A DNA stretch of 47,634 nucleotides from Patescibacteria group bacterium (GTDB lineage Bacteria; Patescibacteriota; Minisyncoccia; Phycocordibacterales; UBA1006): the NCBI GenBank assembly GCA_020428645.1, contig JAGQMN010000004.1, positions 1 to 47,634 of the forward strand, read 5' to 3'. The notes beneath the pieces are model-generated. The model searched no databases and had not been told where the DNA came from. It saw only the letters and a list, made by a program, of their open reading frames with translations. Each line of letters starts with the position of its first letter. Position 1 is the stretch's first letter. Positions 23,976 through 31,564 of the stretch are shown piece by piece. The position numbers and the translations under genes were made by a program.

Positions 23976-26654
23976 ATGCCTCCATTTCAAAATTTCACAA
24001 AAAAAGCAAAAGAAGTCATCCGCCGCTCGCATGAGTTGGCTATTGAGCGTGGGCAAAATCACGTCAATGCAATTCACCTGTTAACCGCACTCTTACTCCA
24101 AGAGGACAGCCTCATCGTTTCTATTTTGGAAAAAATCGAGGTTGATCCAAATCTCTTTACCAACAATCTCCTCGATGAGATTGATGAGATCGAAGGTGAA
24201 CAAACAGATGATACACTCTCGGCTGGAATGCAGATGTACCTCACTCCTGATCTTGCTCAGATTATCGAGCGTTCAATGAAACTGTCAAAAGAAATGGGGG
24301 ATGATGTGATTTCGACGGAACACCTGTTTCTCGCGCTCTTTGATGTTGAAAACGCAGCACAGAGTTTCATTGAAGATGCATCAATTGAACGAAACGCAGT
24401 GTTAAAGGCGCTCACTGATTTACGAGAAGAGGAATCAAAACTGGAAACATCGTTCAGTAAACAGTTTCGCAGTCTTTCAAAATTTTCGCGTAATCTTACC
24501 GAGATGGCGAGTCGAGACAAACTTGATCCGGTGATTGGGCGTGACACTGAAATCATGCGTCTTATTCAGATTCTCTCACGTCGTACAAAAAACAACCCTA
24601 TTCTCATTGGTGAACCGGGAACTGGAAAAACTGCTGTCGTTGAAGGTCTTGCTCAGCGTATGGCAAAGGGTGATGTCCCTGAATCATTGAAGGGAAAAGA
24701 ACTCGTACTCCTCGATATTGGACTCCTCCTCGCCGGCACTAAATATCGTGGTGAATTTGAAGACCGCCTCAAAAAAATCATGAAAGAAATCGAAGCCTCA
24801 GAAGGTCAGGTAATTCTCTTTATTGATGAAATCCATACGATTATTGGCGCAGGCTCATCAGAAGGTTCGATGGATGCTGCTAATATGTTAAAACCAGCGC
24901 TCGCACGTGGTGAATTCCGTGCCATTGGTGCAACCACGCTGAATGAGTACCAAAAACACTTTGAAAAAGATCCAGCGCTCGTTCGTCGGTTCCAGCCAAT
25001 TACCGTTAACGAACCATCCATTGATGATGCGATTGCTATTTTGCGTGGATTGAAACCTAAATATGAACTGTATCACGGTGTTCAGATTACCGATGATGCA
25101 ATTGTGTCTGCCGTAACGCTCTCATCACGCTACATTACGAATCGCTACCTTCCTGATAAGGCAGTTGATTTGGTCGATGAGGCAGCGTCAGCATTGAAAA
25201 TTTCACTCGAAAATAAACCGCCAGCACTCGAAGAAGCACACCGAAAAATCATGCGTCTTGAAATTGAAAAAGAAGCACTCGTCAAAGACATCGAGAAAGG
25301 TGAAAAAACTGCACGTGATCGTGATGACAAAATCAACAAAGAAATTGCTGACCTTCGCGAATCAACACGTGAACTTGAACTGAAGTGGCAGAACGAAAAA
25401 CTCGTACTGCAAACCATTGCTGAACTCAAGGAACAACTCGAACGCTACAAACTCGAAGCTGAACAATCTGAACTCGAAGGTGATCTCGGGAAGGTTGCCG
25501 AAATCATGTACGGGCTCATTCCTGTGACTGAAAAACGTCTCACACAAGAATCCAAGAAGCTTGCCCGCGTACAGAAGAATAATCGTATTCTTCGTGAAGA
25601 GGTTACCGATGAAGACATTGCACACGTGGTTTCTAAATGGACAGGTGTTCCCGTAACGAGAATGCTCGAAGAAGAAACATCAAAACTTGCCCGCATGGAG
25701 GACGACCTCAAAGAGCGCGTCAAAGGTCAAGACGAAGCGATTGAAAAAGTAGCCCACGCCATTCGTCGATCACGTGTTGGTATTGGTGACCCACATCGAC
25801 CTATTGGTTCGTTTGTGTTCCTTGGTCCAACTGGAGTAGGGAAGACCGAGCTCACCAAAGCGTTAACCGAATTTATGTTCGATGATGAAAAGGCGCTCGT
25901 TCGCGTTGATATGTCCGAGTTCATGGAAAAACACTCAGTTTCAAAACTGATCGGTTCACCACCTGGGTACGTTGGTCACGAGGATGCAGGACGATTCACC
26001 GAGGCAGTCCGCCACCGTCCATATTCAGTGGTATTGTTCGATGAAATTGAAAAGGCACACCCTGATGTGTTTAACATTCTCCTTCAGGTGCTCGATGATG
26101 GTCGCTTGACCGATGGAAAGGGTCGCACCGTTGATTTCAAGAACACGATTATCATCATGACCTCAAACCTCGGTTCACAACACATTCAAAAGATGCAATC
26201 GATTGGGTTCTCTGATAACACCAGTGTGCAGAACTATGACGCTACGAAGAAGAAGGTGATGGAATCACTCAAAGAATTCTTTAGACCTGAATTTTTGAAT
26301 CGCTTGGATGATATCATTGTATTTGATACGCTCAGTCAGGACGTCATCAAAGAAATTGTTGAAAACCAGCTTGGTCACGTTACGGAACGATTGTCAGGGA
26401 AGGGCATCAAGGTATCGTACAGCAAGAAACTCATTGATCACTTTGCTGAAAAAGGATTTGATCCACAGTATGGTGCACGACCATTGAAGAGACTTATTCA
26501 GAATGAACTTTTGAACGAACTCGCACTCAAAATGATCAAAAGTGACGTCAGTGCAGGGGATAGTGTTACGGTTACCTATGAAGATAATCAAGTAGTTATT
26601 GAGAAGAAAAAAAAGGTTCAGAAAAGAGCTGTGAAGAAGAAAGTTGCTGTGTAA
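23976..26654 (+). CDS. clpB: AAA+ disaggregase ClpB
   Basis: Hexameric unfoldase that rescues aggregated proteins with DnaK. ATG 23976 (MPPFQNFTKKAKEVIRRSHE) gives 892 residues; the open frame extends to 23826 but that part overlaps the upstream terminator. Order: Clp_N repeats (about 1-150), AAA-1 with Walker A GEPGTGKTA and VILFIDEIHT, a long coiled middle domain of about 120 residues with the ClpB pattern (RLEIEKEALVKDIEKGEKTA), AAA-2 with Walker A GPTGVGKTE and VVLFDEIEKAHPDVFN, and the C-terminal domain (FDPQYGARPLKR). Oddly, the segment after MTSNLGSQ holds SIGF at the position of the ClpP-contact loop of ClpC/ClpA. Confidence 0.9.
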   Translation: MPPFQNFTKKAKEVIRRSHELAIERGQNHVNAIHLLTALLLQEDSLIVSILEKIEVDPNLFTNNLLDEIDEIEGEQTDDTLSAGMQMYLTPDLAQIIERSMKLSKEMGDDVISTEHLFLALFDVENAAQSFIEDASIERNAVLKALTDLREEESKLETSFSKQFRSLSKFSRNLTEMASRDKLDPVIGRDTEIMRLIQILSRRTKNNPILIGEPGTGKTAVVEGLAQRMAKGDVPESLKGKELVLLDIGLLLAGTKYRGEFEDRLKKIMKEIEASEGQVILFIDEIHTIIGAGSSEGSMDAANMLKPALARGEFRAIGATTLNEYQKHFEKDPALVRRFQPITVNEPSIDDAIAILRGLKPKYELYHGVQITDDAIVSAVTLSSRYITNRYLPDKAVDLVDEAASALKISLENKPPALEEAHRKIMRLEIEKEALVKDIEKGEKTARDRDDKINKEIADLRESTRELELKWQNEKLVLQTIAELKEQLERYKLEAEQSELEGDLGKVAEIMYGLIPVTEKRLTQESKKLARVQKNNRILREEVTDEDIAHVVSKWTGVPVTRMLEEETSKLARMEDDLKERVKGQDEAIEKVAHAIRRSRVGIGDPHRPIGSFVFLGPTGVGKTELTKALTEFMFDDEKALVRVDMSEFMEKHSVSKLIGSPPGYVGHEDAGRFTEAVRHRPYSVVLFDEIEKAHPDVFNILLQVLDDGRLTDGKGRTVDFKNTIIIMTSNLGSQHIQKMQSIGFSDNTSVQNYDATKKKVMESLKEFFRPEFLNRLDDIIVFDTLSQDVIKEIVENQLGHVTERLSGKGIKVSYSKKLIDHFAEKGFDPQYGARPLKRLIQNELLNELALKMIKSDVSAGDSVTVTYEDNQVVIEKKKKVQKRAVKKKVAV

Positions 26655-26678
26655 AAACACCTAAGGAGGGTGTTTTTA
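26653..26678 (+). terminator. Terminator after clpB
   Basis: AAAAACACC and GGTGTTTTT arms around CTAAGGA, overlapping the stop codon. Confidence 0.85.
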
Positions 26679-26680
26679 TG

Positions 26681-26708
26681 TTGACATATATATTTTTTAA
26701 TATATAAT
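26681..26708 (+). promoter_or_regulatory. Promoter of the membrane protein gene at 26736
   Basis: Consensus TTGACA (26681-26686), 16-bp spacer, consensus TATAAT (26703-26708). The ATG is 27 nt beyond the -10 box. Confidence 0.8.
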
Positions 26709-26735
26709 GATTTAGAAAATTTTAAACCTAACGCG

Positions 26736-27395
26736 ATGAAGCAACTACCAAAAAAACGGTGGTTGCTCCACGGTAAAAAAGCATTCTACTACTTCGCAAC
26801 GATTGTTGGAGTGATTTGTGCCTACTATTTCAATAGTTCACAAATTGAAAGAGCAGAAGAAACAGTCAAGGGTATTTCTCTTGGCATGTATATCTCTTTT
26901 AATCTCAGCATGATTCTTAGTCTTATACTTTCATTTCAGGCGAAAAATTGGAATCTTATTCTTCAATTCCTAGCTTGGGTTCTTGGAGGTATTATTCTTA
27001 TTTGTTTTGTTTTTCTAAGAGTAGAAGACTACTCATGGTTGGTTATGGATACCATAATATTATCATGTGCCTTGAGCGGATTAATATTCACAATCGCCCG
27101 GTCTTTCATAAAACATGTTAATTTTTTTAGAGACAGTGCGACTAAGGGACTTAATGGTATTTTCCTAAAATCCATACCTCAATTTGGTCTTGGTATTCTT
27201 ATGATCATTCAAGGATCAGGTGAAGGACTAACGTTTGTCGCGATCTTTGTTGGGCACGTATCTATCCTTATGAGACTGATAATTATTTGGTCTGAAAAAA
27301 AGAATCGAGAGCGATGGGTAAGGAGAGCCGACGAGTGGAACTTAATATCGTGGGCATTTGTAACTTTAGTCTGGATAATTAAAGAAGTATTGTAA
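26736..27395 (+). CDS. Polytopic membrane protein, paralogue of 23120-23836
   Basis: Product of 219 residues with about six spans and a basic N-terminus (MKQLPKKRWLLHGKKAFYYF). Its C-terminal half matches the gene upstream of clpB in the order of motifs KSIPQ, GHVSILMRLIIIW, EKKNRERW and EWNLISWAFVTLV. Length and spacing are also similar, so the two arose by duplication, although overall identity looks low. It has its own consensus promoter and terminator. Function unknown. Confidence 0.75.
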   Translation: MKQLPKKRWLLHGKKAFYYFATIVGVICAYYFNSSQIERAEETVKGISLGMYISFNLSMILSLILSFQAKNWNLILQFLAWVLGGIILICFVFLRVEDYSWLVMDTIILSCALSGLIFTIARSFIKHVNFFRDSATKGLNGIFLKSIPQFGLGILMIIQGSGEGLTFVAIFVGHVSILMRLIIIWSEKKNRERWVRRADEWNLISWAFVTLVWIIKEVL

Positions 27396-27424
27396 AAACC
27401 CCAAGGTATTGGGGTTTTTTTTAT
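27394..27424 (+). terminator. Terminator after the membrane protein gene
   Basis: AAAAACCCC and GGGGTTTTTTTT arms around AAGGTATT. Confidence 0.85.
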
Positions 27425-27471
27425 TTGTATTTTAATTGAGATATAATGTTTTTAATAGTAAAATTTAAAAC

Positions 27472-27945
27472 ATGGAAATACCAAAATTTATTGATACAGG
27501 AAAAGATGCACCACGAGAAGATATTAAAACCATAGAACGTGATGCTGTAACTATCATCGTGCGTAACCCTAAAAATAGAAAGTATCTTGGATTACGTTGG
27601 AAAAAACTTGATTGGGAAACGTTTATTACGGGAGGAATAGAACCAGGACAATCAGCTGAGCAGGCAGCCAGAGAGGAGGTCAAGGAAGAAACCGGTTATG
27701 TTAATCTTACCTTAGTTTCTGAATTACCTCGATACGATGCATTATTCTATCACGGAGGTAAACAAGTAAATCGACTTGCACATTTCAGATGTTTTTTCTT
27801 TGATTTAATTGATGAAGAACAAGTTGAAGTGTCAAATAAAGAAAAGGAAATTCATGAACCAGTTTGGTTAAGTGAAGATGAATTGAAAGATTTTAACTTA
27901 CCAGAAGGTCATCGATTTACGTTTGAAAACATTAAAAATATTTAA
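27472..27945 (+). CDS. Nudix hydrolase
   Basis: Product of 157 residues. The Nudix box is complete: GGIEPGQSAEQAAREEVKEE followed by TGYVNL, with all Glu metal ligands. The N-terminus (IERDAVTIIVRNPKNRKYLG) and the WKKLDWETFITGGIE approach to the box are unlike the other Nudix genes here, so the five loci are not recent duplicates. A TATAAT at 27442-27447 lies 24 nt before the ATG. Terminator follows. Substrate unknown. Confidence 0.88.
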   Translation: MEIPKFIDTGKDAPREDIKTIERDAVTIIVRNPKNRKYLGLRWKKLDWETFITGGIEPGQSAEQAAREEVKEETGYVNLTLVSELPRYDALFYHGGKQVNRLAHFRCFFFDLIDEEQVEVSNKEKEIHEPVWLSEDELKDFNLPEGHRFTFENIKNI

Positions 27946-27948
27946 ACA

Positions 27949-27977
27949 AACCCCAAGCATATATTGCTTGGGGTTTT
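27949..27977 (+). terminator. Terminator after the Nudix gene
   Basis: AACCCCAAGCA and TGCTTGGGGTT arms, followed by TT. Confidence 0.85.
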
Positions 27978-28115
27978 AGTATTAGGGATTCGGCCACTCT
28001 CATGGGTTTCGGTTCATCCGCCAGGGCGGACTCCCTGCAAACCTCACTCCATCGGCCCCGATGACCCTGCACTGATTTTTCGCAAGCTCAAAATCAGGCT
28101 TCGCACAGGGTCACT

Positions 28116-28135
28116 TTCGAATCTCTCCCGGCGCT
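28116..28135 (+). repeat. Inverted copy of the tRNA-Tyr 3' end
   Basis: TTCGAATCTCTCCCGGCGCT matches the T-loop to discriminator of the neighbouring tRNA-Tyr (TTCGAATCCCTCCCGGCGCA) at 18 of 20 bases, in opposite orientation, about 220 bp away. Confidence 0.8.
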
Positions 28136-28221
28136 ACAAAAAGTAGAGAGAAAAACGCTTTCGCGTTTTTCTCTTGTTTTTGTGCTGGGATTCGGTCACA
28201 AGTAAAACGCATGCGCGTTTT

Positions 28222-28284
28222 CTCGCGACCCCGGCTCGCCCGTCCTGCTTCGCTCTGCTCAGATCGGACATGGCTCCGCCTTTC
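28222..28284 (-). repeat. tRNA-linked structured element, copy B
   Basis: 63 nt on the minus strand, 71 nt beyond the 3' end of tRNA-Tyr and in its orientation. It begins GAAAGGCGGAGCC and ends GCGAGCCGGGGTCGCGAG, with GTCC...GGAC at aligned positions 16-19 and 40-43. The preceding bases read GGGATTC, an inverted copy of the tRNA T-arm. Aligns with 15281-15343 and 47329-47390. Confidence 0.55.
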
Positions 28285-28326
28285 GAATCCCTACGAACGT
28301 GACGCAGGTCACGTTCTCCTGGCCAA

Positions 28327-28354
28327 AAATAAATACCCGAATGGGTATTTATTT
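28327..28354 (-). terminator. Terminator after tRNA-Tyr
   Basis: AAATAAATACCC-ATTC-GGGTATTTATTT on the minus strand, one base past the tRNA 3' end. Confidence 0.7.
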
Positions 28355-28355
28355 G

Positions 28356-28438
28356 TGCGCCGGGAGGGATTCGAACCCCCGTAGACTAACGTCGCAGGAT
28401 TTACAGTCCCGTGCATTTGACCACTCTGCCACCGACGC
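28356..28438 (-). tRNA. tRNA-Tyr (anticodon GTA)
   Basis: An 83-nt class II tRNA: acceptor GCGTCGG and CCGGCGC (one T-G pair), anticodon loop CTGTAAA, long variable arm, T-loop TTCGAAT, discriminator A, no encoded CCA. Confidence 0.95.
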
Positions 28439-28483
28439 ATGTGAATGTGTTTTTAATATGCTTGTGCATACCCAGTAAATCCT

Positions 28484-28559
28484 AGGATTTCCAGTTCGTC
28501 AGGACTCATGGCATTTTACCACGTTGCCACCGACGCATTCAGTGTATGTTTTAAATATG
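28484..28559 (-). pseudogene. Decayed tRNA-Tyr 5' half with its 5' flank
   Basis: Plus-strand blocks AGGATTTCCAGT, GGCATTTTACCAC and TGCCACCGACGCAT match the anticodon arm, D-arm and acceptor of the intact tRNA-Tyr, with a short insertion. Similarity continues past the tRNA into the flank (TTTTAAATATG against TTTTTAATATG), so the duplication included the promoter side. Confidence 0.7.
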
Positions 28560-28642
28560 TAATGTTATTTAATGGTTAAATAACAGGTAGGAGTATAGCA
28601 TATGATTCATATTTGCCTAGATTTTTTGATATACTGTTTTCT

Positions 28643-29041
28643 ATGGAAATAAAAAAAATGAACATCGTGAAAAAACTCTTTCTCGCATACATTGGGCTCG
28701 TTGTCCTTTTTAATGCTATCACCATTGGAACAGTGACGCATCCACGGTTACAACTACTCGTATCACTGATTGTTATTGCCTTTATGCTCCTCCTTGTTTT
28801 TCAAATGCATACGCGTATGCGCGTTGTGTGGTGGGCAACCTTTTTATTCACGATTATTGGGATACTGAGACCATTTATTGAATACATGTTTTCTCGGTAC
28901 GTTCCATACATTGCCGAAACGTTCTATCCACCATTTACACCACTCTTTGCCATTATTGGTTTTATTATTATGTGCGTTTGCTTTGGCATTCTCACTGATC
29001 GTAAAATTCAAGATTATTTTGATGTGCATGAACGTTTCTAG
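28643..29041 (+). CDS. Small polytopic membrane protein
   Basis: ATG 28643 (MEIKKMNIVKKLFLAYIGLV) gives 132 residues; an upstream in-frame start at 28613 would overlap the -10 box. Extended -10 TGATATACT ends 7 nt before this ATG. Four spans are visible (LFLAYIGLVVLFNAITIGTV, LQLLVSLIVIAFMLLLVFQM, VVWWATFLFTIIGILRPFIE and FTPLFAIIGFIIMCVCFGIL), ending in a short charged tail. No family recognised. Confidence 0.7.
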   Translation: MEIKKMNIVKKLFLAYIGLVVLFNAITIGTVTHPRLQLLVSLIVIAFMLLLVFQMHTRMRVVWWATFLFTIIGILRPFIEYMFSRYVPYIAETFYPPFTPLFAIIGFIIMCVCFGILTDRKIQDYFDVHERF

Positions 29042-29130
29042 AACATGGATGCAGAGTTGATTTTTCTTGAGCGATAAGGTAATGTGGTGAACATTATATA
29101 GGCTTAATTAGTCATAAGATAATTATTACC

Positions 29131-29307
29131 ATGTCACAAGATAACGTTATTACTCTACACAATAAGGACGCTGACGAGTACATTGTTACTACTCGTAACA
29201 AAAAAAAGTTTGCTAATGCAAGTAAGCTCTCACTCAAGAAGTTCAGTAAGAAGCTCAAAAAACGAGTACTCTTCACTGAAACCAAGAAAGCTTACAAGAA
29301 GAAGTAA
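29131..29307 (+). CDS. rpmG: Ribosomal protein bL33-like, without Cys
   Basis: A 58-residue basic protein (MSQDNVITLHNKDADEYIVT, then TRNKKKFANASKLSLKKFSK, KLKKRVLFTETKKAYKKK). The order Y-x-T-x-RNKK, then K-L-x-LKKF and a C-terminal V-L-x-x-ETK matches bL33 (YTTTKNKK...LELKKYC...HTLHKETK). The Cys pairs of zinc-binding bL33 forms are absent. A strong terminator follows, and Lys codon use fits a highly expressed gene. Alternative: an unrelated small basic protein, thought less likely. Confidence 0.7.
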   Translation: MSQDNVITLHNKDADEYIVTTRNKKKFANASKLSLKKFSKKLKKRVLFTETKKAYKKK

Positions 29308-29317
29308 TTGTGTGCAC

Positions 29318-29347
29318 AAACAAAAACACCTGATGGTGTTTTTGTTT
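29318..29347. terminator. Bidirectional terminator between rpmG and tRNA-Trp
   Basis: AAACAAAAACACC-TGAT-GGTGTTTTTGTTT, perfect 13-bp stem. Confidence 0.9.
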
Positions 29348-29349
29348 TG

Positions 29350-29420
29350 CGGGCGATGAGGGAATCGAACCCCCGACAAAGGTTTTGGAGACCTCTATTA
29401 TACCATTTAACTAATCGCCC
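29350..29420 (-). tRNA. tRNA-Trp (anticodon CCA)
   Basis: A 71-nt cloverleaf: acceptor GGGCGAT and ATCGCCC, anticodon loop CTCCAAA, T-loop TTCGATT, discriminator G as is usual for tRNA-Trp, no encoded CCA tail. Confidence 0.95.
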
Positions 29421-29468
29421 AAGCATTAGATACGATACATGAAAATAGAAAATTCTCAATCAGTATGA

Positions 29469-29846
29469 CTATACGGAAATATACATCGCATACGAAAGTA
29501 GTATAAAGAGGTAGACTACACTACATCCGAACGCAATAAGTGCACTAATAAATAACGGCAGGTTATTTCCCTTAAAACCTATTTTTGTTATATGGGAAAT
29601 CATAGCTCCTACCATAAGCACACTGATACCTAATGCACCAATTGTGCTCGTGCTTGGTATAAGAATCAGTACTCCAAAAATCAATTCAAGAACACCCGTA
29701 CCAATGCGCCCATACTGTTCCGGAAGACCAAGAAGTCGAAGACGGGCAAAGAGTTCTCGTGATTCAGGATGACCAGTAAATTTATACCGCAAGGTTTGAA
29801 GCACAATGAGTGCAGGAATAATGCGTAGAATCCATAGTAATACCAT
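29469..29846 (-). CDS. DoxX-family membrane protein
   Basis: Product of 125 residues with four spans: LLWILRIIPALIVLQTLRYK, YGRIGTGVLELIFGVLILIP, IGALGISVLMVGAMISHITK and LFISALIAFGCSVVYLFILL. The pattern Gly-x-Glu in the second span, followed by GAMISHITKIGFKGNNLPLF, is that of DoxX (PF07681-type) proteins; the family's role in bacteria is poorly defined. TATACT on the minus strand ends 8 nt before the ATG. Runs towards tRNA-Trp. Confidence 0.75.
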   Translation of the reverse strand: MVLLWILRIIPALIVLQTLRYKFTGHPESRELFARLRLLGLPEQYGRIGTGVLELIFGVLILIPSTSTIGALGISVLMVGAMISHITKIGFKGNNLPLFISALIAFGCSVVYLFILLSYAMYISV

Positions 29847-29927
29847 ATGGCAATAGTATACACTACATAATTACAGGGTTCCTATAGGTACTTTTACTAT
29901 CCTAATGATCCTAGGTATACTCATCGT

Positions 29928-30512
29928 ATGACTATTATTCATCCACAATCACAACAACCACTTCCAGATCATGCAGAAAAAGTTTTCTCAGGTGAGATTT
30001 TTGATGTGTACCAGTGGCAACAAGAAATGTACGATGGAAGCTTCGTCACCTTTGAAAAATTAAAACGTGCTGACACGGTTGTGATTTTTGCCGTGACGAA
30101 TGATGGACGGATTGTACTCACGAGACAGGAACAGCCAGGGAAACAACCATTCATCGCTGCAGCTGGCGGTCGTGTTGATCCTGGCGAAGATATTCTCGAT
30201 GCTGCCAAACGAGAACTTCTCGAAGAAACAGGATACACCTCAAACGACTTTCAATTTTGGCGATCGTTTCAACCTATCGGTAAAATTGAGTGGTCAATTT
30301 ACTTCTTCATTGCACGCAATGTTACGAGAGTACAGAATCAAGAGCTCGATGCAGGTGAAAAAATTGATGTTATGGAAGTCACCTTTGATGAATTTCTCAC
30401 CTATGCGATGGATCCCGAATTTATTGATAAAGAAATCTATCGCGATGTAGTTGAGGCAACCATAGATGAGCAAAAAATGCAGGAACTCAAAACATTTTTC
30501 CTAGGCTCGTAG
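29928..30512 (+). CDS. Nudix hydrolase, ADP-ribose pyrophosphatase-like
   Basis: Product of 194 residues. The Nudix box AAAGGRVDPGEDILDAAKRE continues LLEETGYTS with all metal ligands. Before it, VFSGEIFDVYQWQQEMYDGS and TVVIFAVTNDGRIVLTRQEQ follow the N-terminal pattern of ADP-ribose/NDP-sugar pyrophosphatases; FQPIGKIEWSIYFFIARNV follows the box. Substrate by resemblance only. TATACT (29916-29921) ends 6 nt before the ATG. The stop overlaps the end of the convergent miaA by 12 bp. Confidence 0.88.
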   Translation: MTIIHPQSQQPLPDHAEKVFSGEIFDVYQWQQEMYDGSFVTFEKLKRADTVVIFAVTNDGRIVLTRQEQPGKQPFIAAAGGRVDPGEDILDAAKRELLEETGYTSNDFQFWRSFQPIGKIEWSIYFFIARNVTRVQNQELDAGEKIDVMEVTFDEFLTYAMDPEFIDKEIYRDVVEATIDEQKMQELKTFFLGS

Positions 30513-31427
30513 AAAACGCTCCACGTGTTGATATATGGTTTCTGTATCGGTTATTGGATTGTACCAATGAATATTGGCATTTCTTTTAAACCAGGTTCGC
30601 TGGCGTTTTACGAACTGCCTCGTTTTTGCTGATAATTCTTCAATCATGTCATCATAGCTCATCTCACCTTGGAGGTATTTTGCCATGTAACGATACTCAA
30701 GTCCGAGTTCCTCCATGCGTTCGTAGGAAACACCATCTGCATGAAGTTTCCGAGCTTCATCGAGCATGTGTTGATGATCAAGTCGGTCAACAATACGTTC
30801 ATGAATGCGTTGGTAAAGTACATCGTTCGGTAGATCAAGCCCTATACAAAGTGTTTTATATTTTAATTGTTGTTTTTGTTGTTGGGGGGTACTACCTATA
30901 TCATTAACTATCTCAAGTGCACGTACGAGTCGTACCTTGTTATTGTGATCAATGGTTTGTGCCCGCTCTTGGTCTCGTTCTTTAAGGAGTATAAATAATT
31001 CTGTCGTAGATTTTTTTTCGAGTTCCGCTCGGAGTTTTGTGTTAGGTGCTACCTGAGGGAACGACTGACTGTATACCAGTGCATCAATATACATCCCAGT
31101 TCCCCCGCAGATGATGGGAACTTTTTTCCGTGAATGAACATCTTTTATGATTGATGTTGCTGTATTCACAAACTGTGCCACGGTGTAGCGTTCTTGTGGA
31201 TTGACAACATCAATCATATGGTGGGGAATACCTTGCATCTCTTCTTCCGTTACCTTTGCGGTTCCGATATCAAGTCCACGGTAGACCTGGCGTGAGTCCG
31301 CAGAGATTACCTCACCATCAAAACGCTTTGCGAGCTCAATAGCGAGAGACGTTTTTCCTGTTGCGGTTGGTCCGAGAATCACGATCAGGTTTGGTTTTTT
31401 GTAGAAGTATTTTTTAACCCACTTCAT
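30501..31427 (-). CDS. miaA: tRNA dimethylallyltransferase
   Basis: Adds the isopentenyl group to A37 of tRNAs reading UNN codons; tRNA-Leu(TAA), Cys, Tyr, Trp and Phe in this window are potential substrates. ATG 31427 (MKWVKKYFYKKPNLIVILGP) gives 308 residues; the earlier in-frame ATG adds an odd hydrophobic extension. Motifs: P-loop GPTATGKTSLAIELAK, DSRQVYRGLDIGTAK, PHHMIDV, GGTGMYIDALVY and C-terminal RQFVKRQRTWFKRN. TATACT on the minus strand ends 9 nt before this ATG. Confidence 0.94.
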   Translation of the reverse strand: MKWVKKYFYKKPNLIVILGPTATGKTSLAIELAKRFDGEVISADSRQVYRGLDIGTAKVTEEEMQGIPHHMIDVVNPQERYTVAQFVNTATSIIKDVHSRKKVPIICGGTGMYIDALVYSQSFPQVAPNTKLRAELEKKSTTELFILLKERDQERAQTIDHNNKVRLVRALEIVNDIGSTPQQQKQQLKYKTLCIGLDLPNDVLYQRIHERIVDRLDHQHMLDEARKLHADGVSYERMEELGLEYRYMAKYLQGEMSYDDMIEELSAKTRQFVKRQRTWFKRNANIHWYNPITDTETIYQHVERFLRA

Positions 31428-31564
31428 GTTACTTATAGTATAGGAAAATTTGAAAAGATACATTGCGATAATGTACAAGTAATATGATACAATTCTCGTA
31501 ATTAACTAATTAGTTTATATGCAAAGTAGATACTTTTATAGATTCTTTAAATATTTTTTACTAT

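Larger units (their letters stand above)
27978..28355. other. GC-rich, hairpin-rich island 3' of tRNA-Tyr, no gene
   Basis: Nearly 380 bp of GC-rich sequence with no credible ORF. It holds, left to right: GGGATTCGG (27985-27993); a long hairpin with GACCCTG/CAGGGTC outer and CTGATTTT/AAAATCAG inner arms (28064-28112); an inverted copy of the tRNA-Tyr 3' end (28116-28135); a hairpin AGAGAAAAACGC/GCGTTTTTCTCT (28147-28174); GGGATTCGG again (28187-28195); AAAACGC-ATGC-GCGTTTT (28204-28221); element copy B (28222-28284); TTCGAATCCC (28282-28291); and GAACGTGAC-GCAG-GTCACGTTC (28295-28316). Two modules each open with GGGATTCGG and close with TTTCGAATCYCT, like short terminal inverted repeats. Confidence 0.65.

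Noticed and set aside
27964-28146. 60-codon plus-strand ORF over the GC-rich island
   Set aside because: It begins inside the terminator hairpin and crosses inverted tRNA-like repeats; composition and content do not look like protein.
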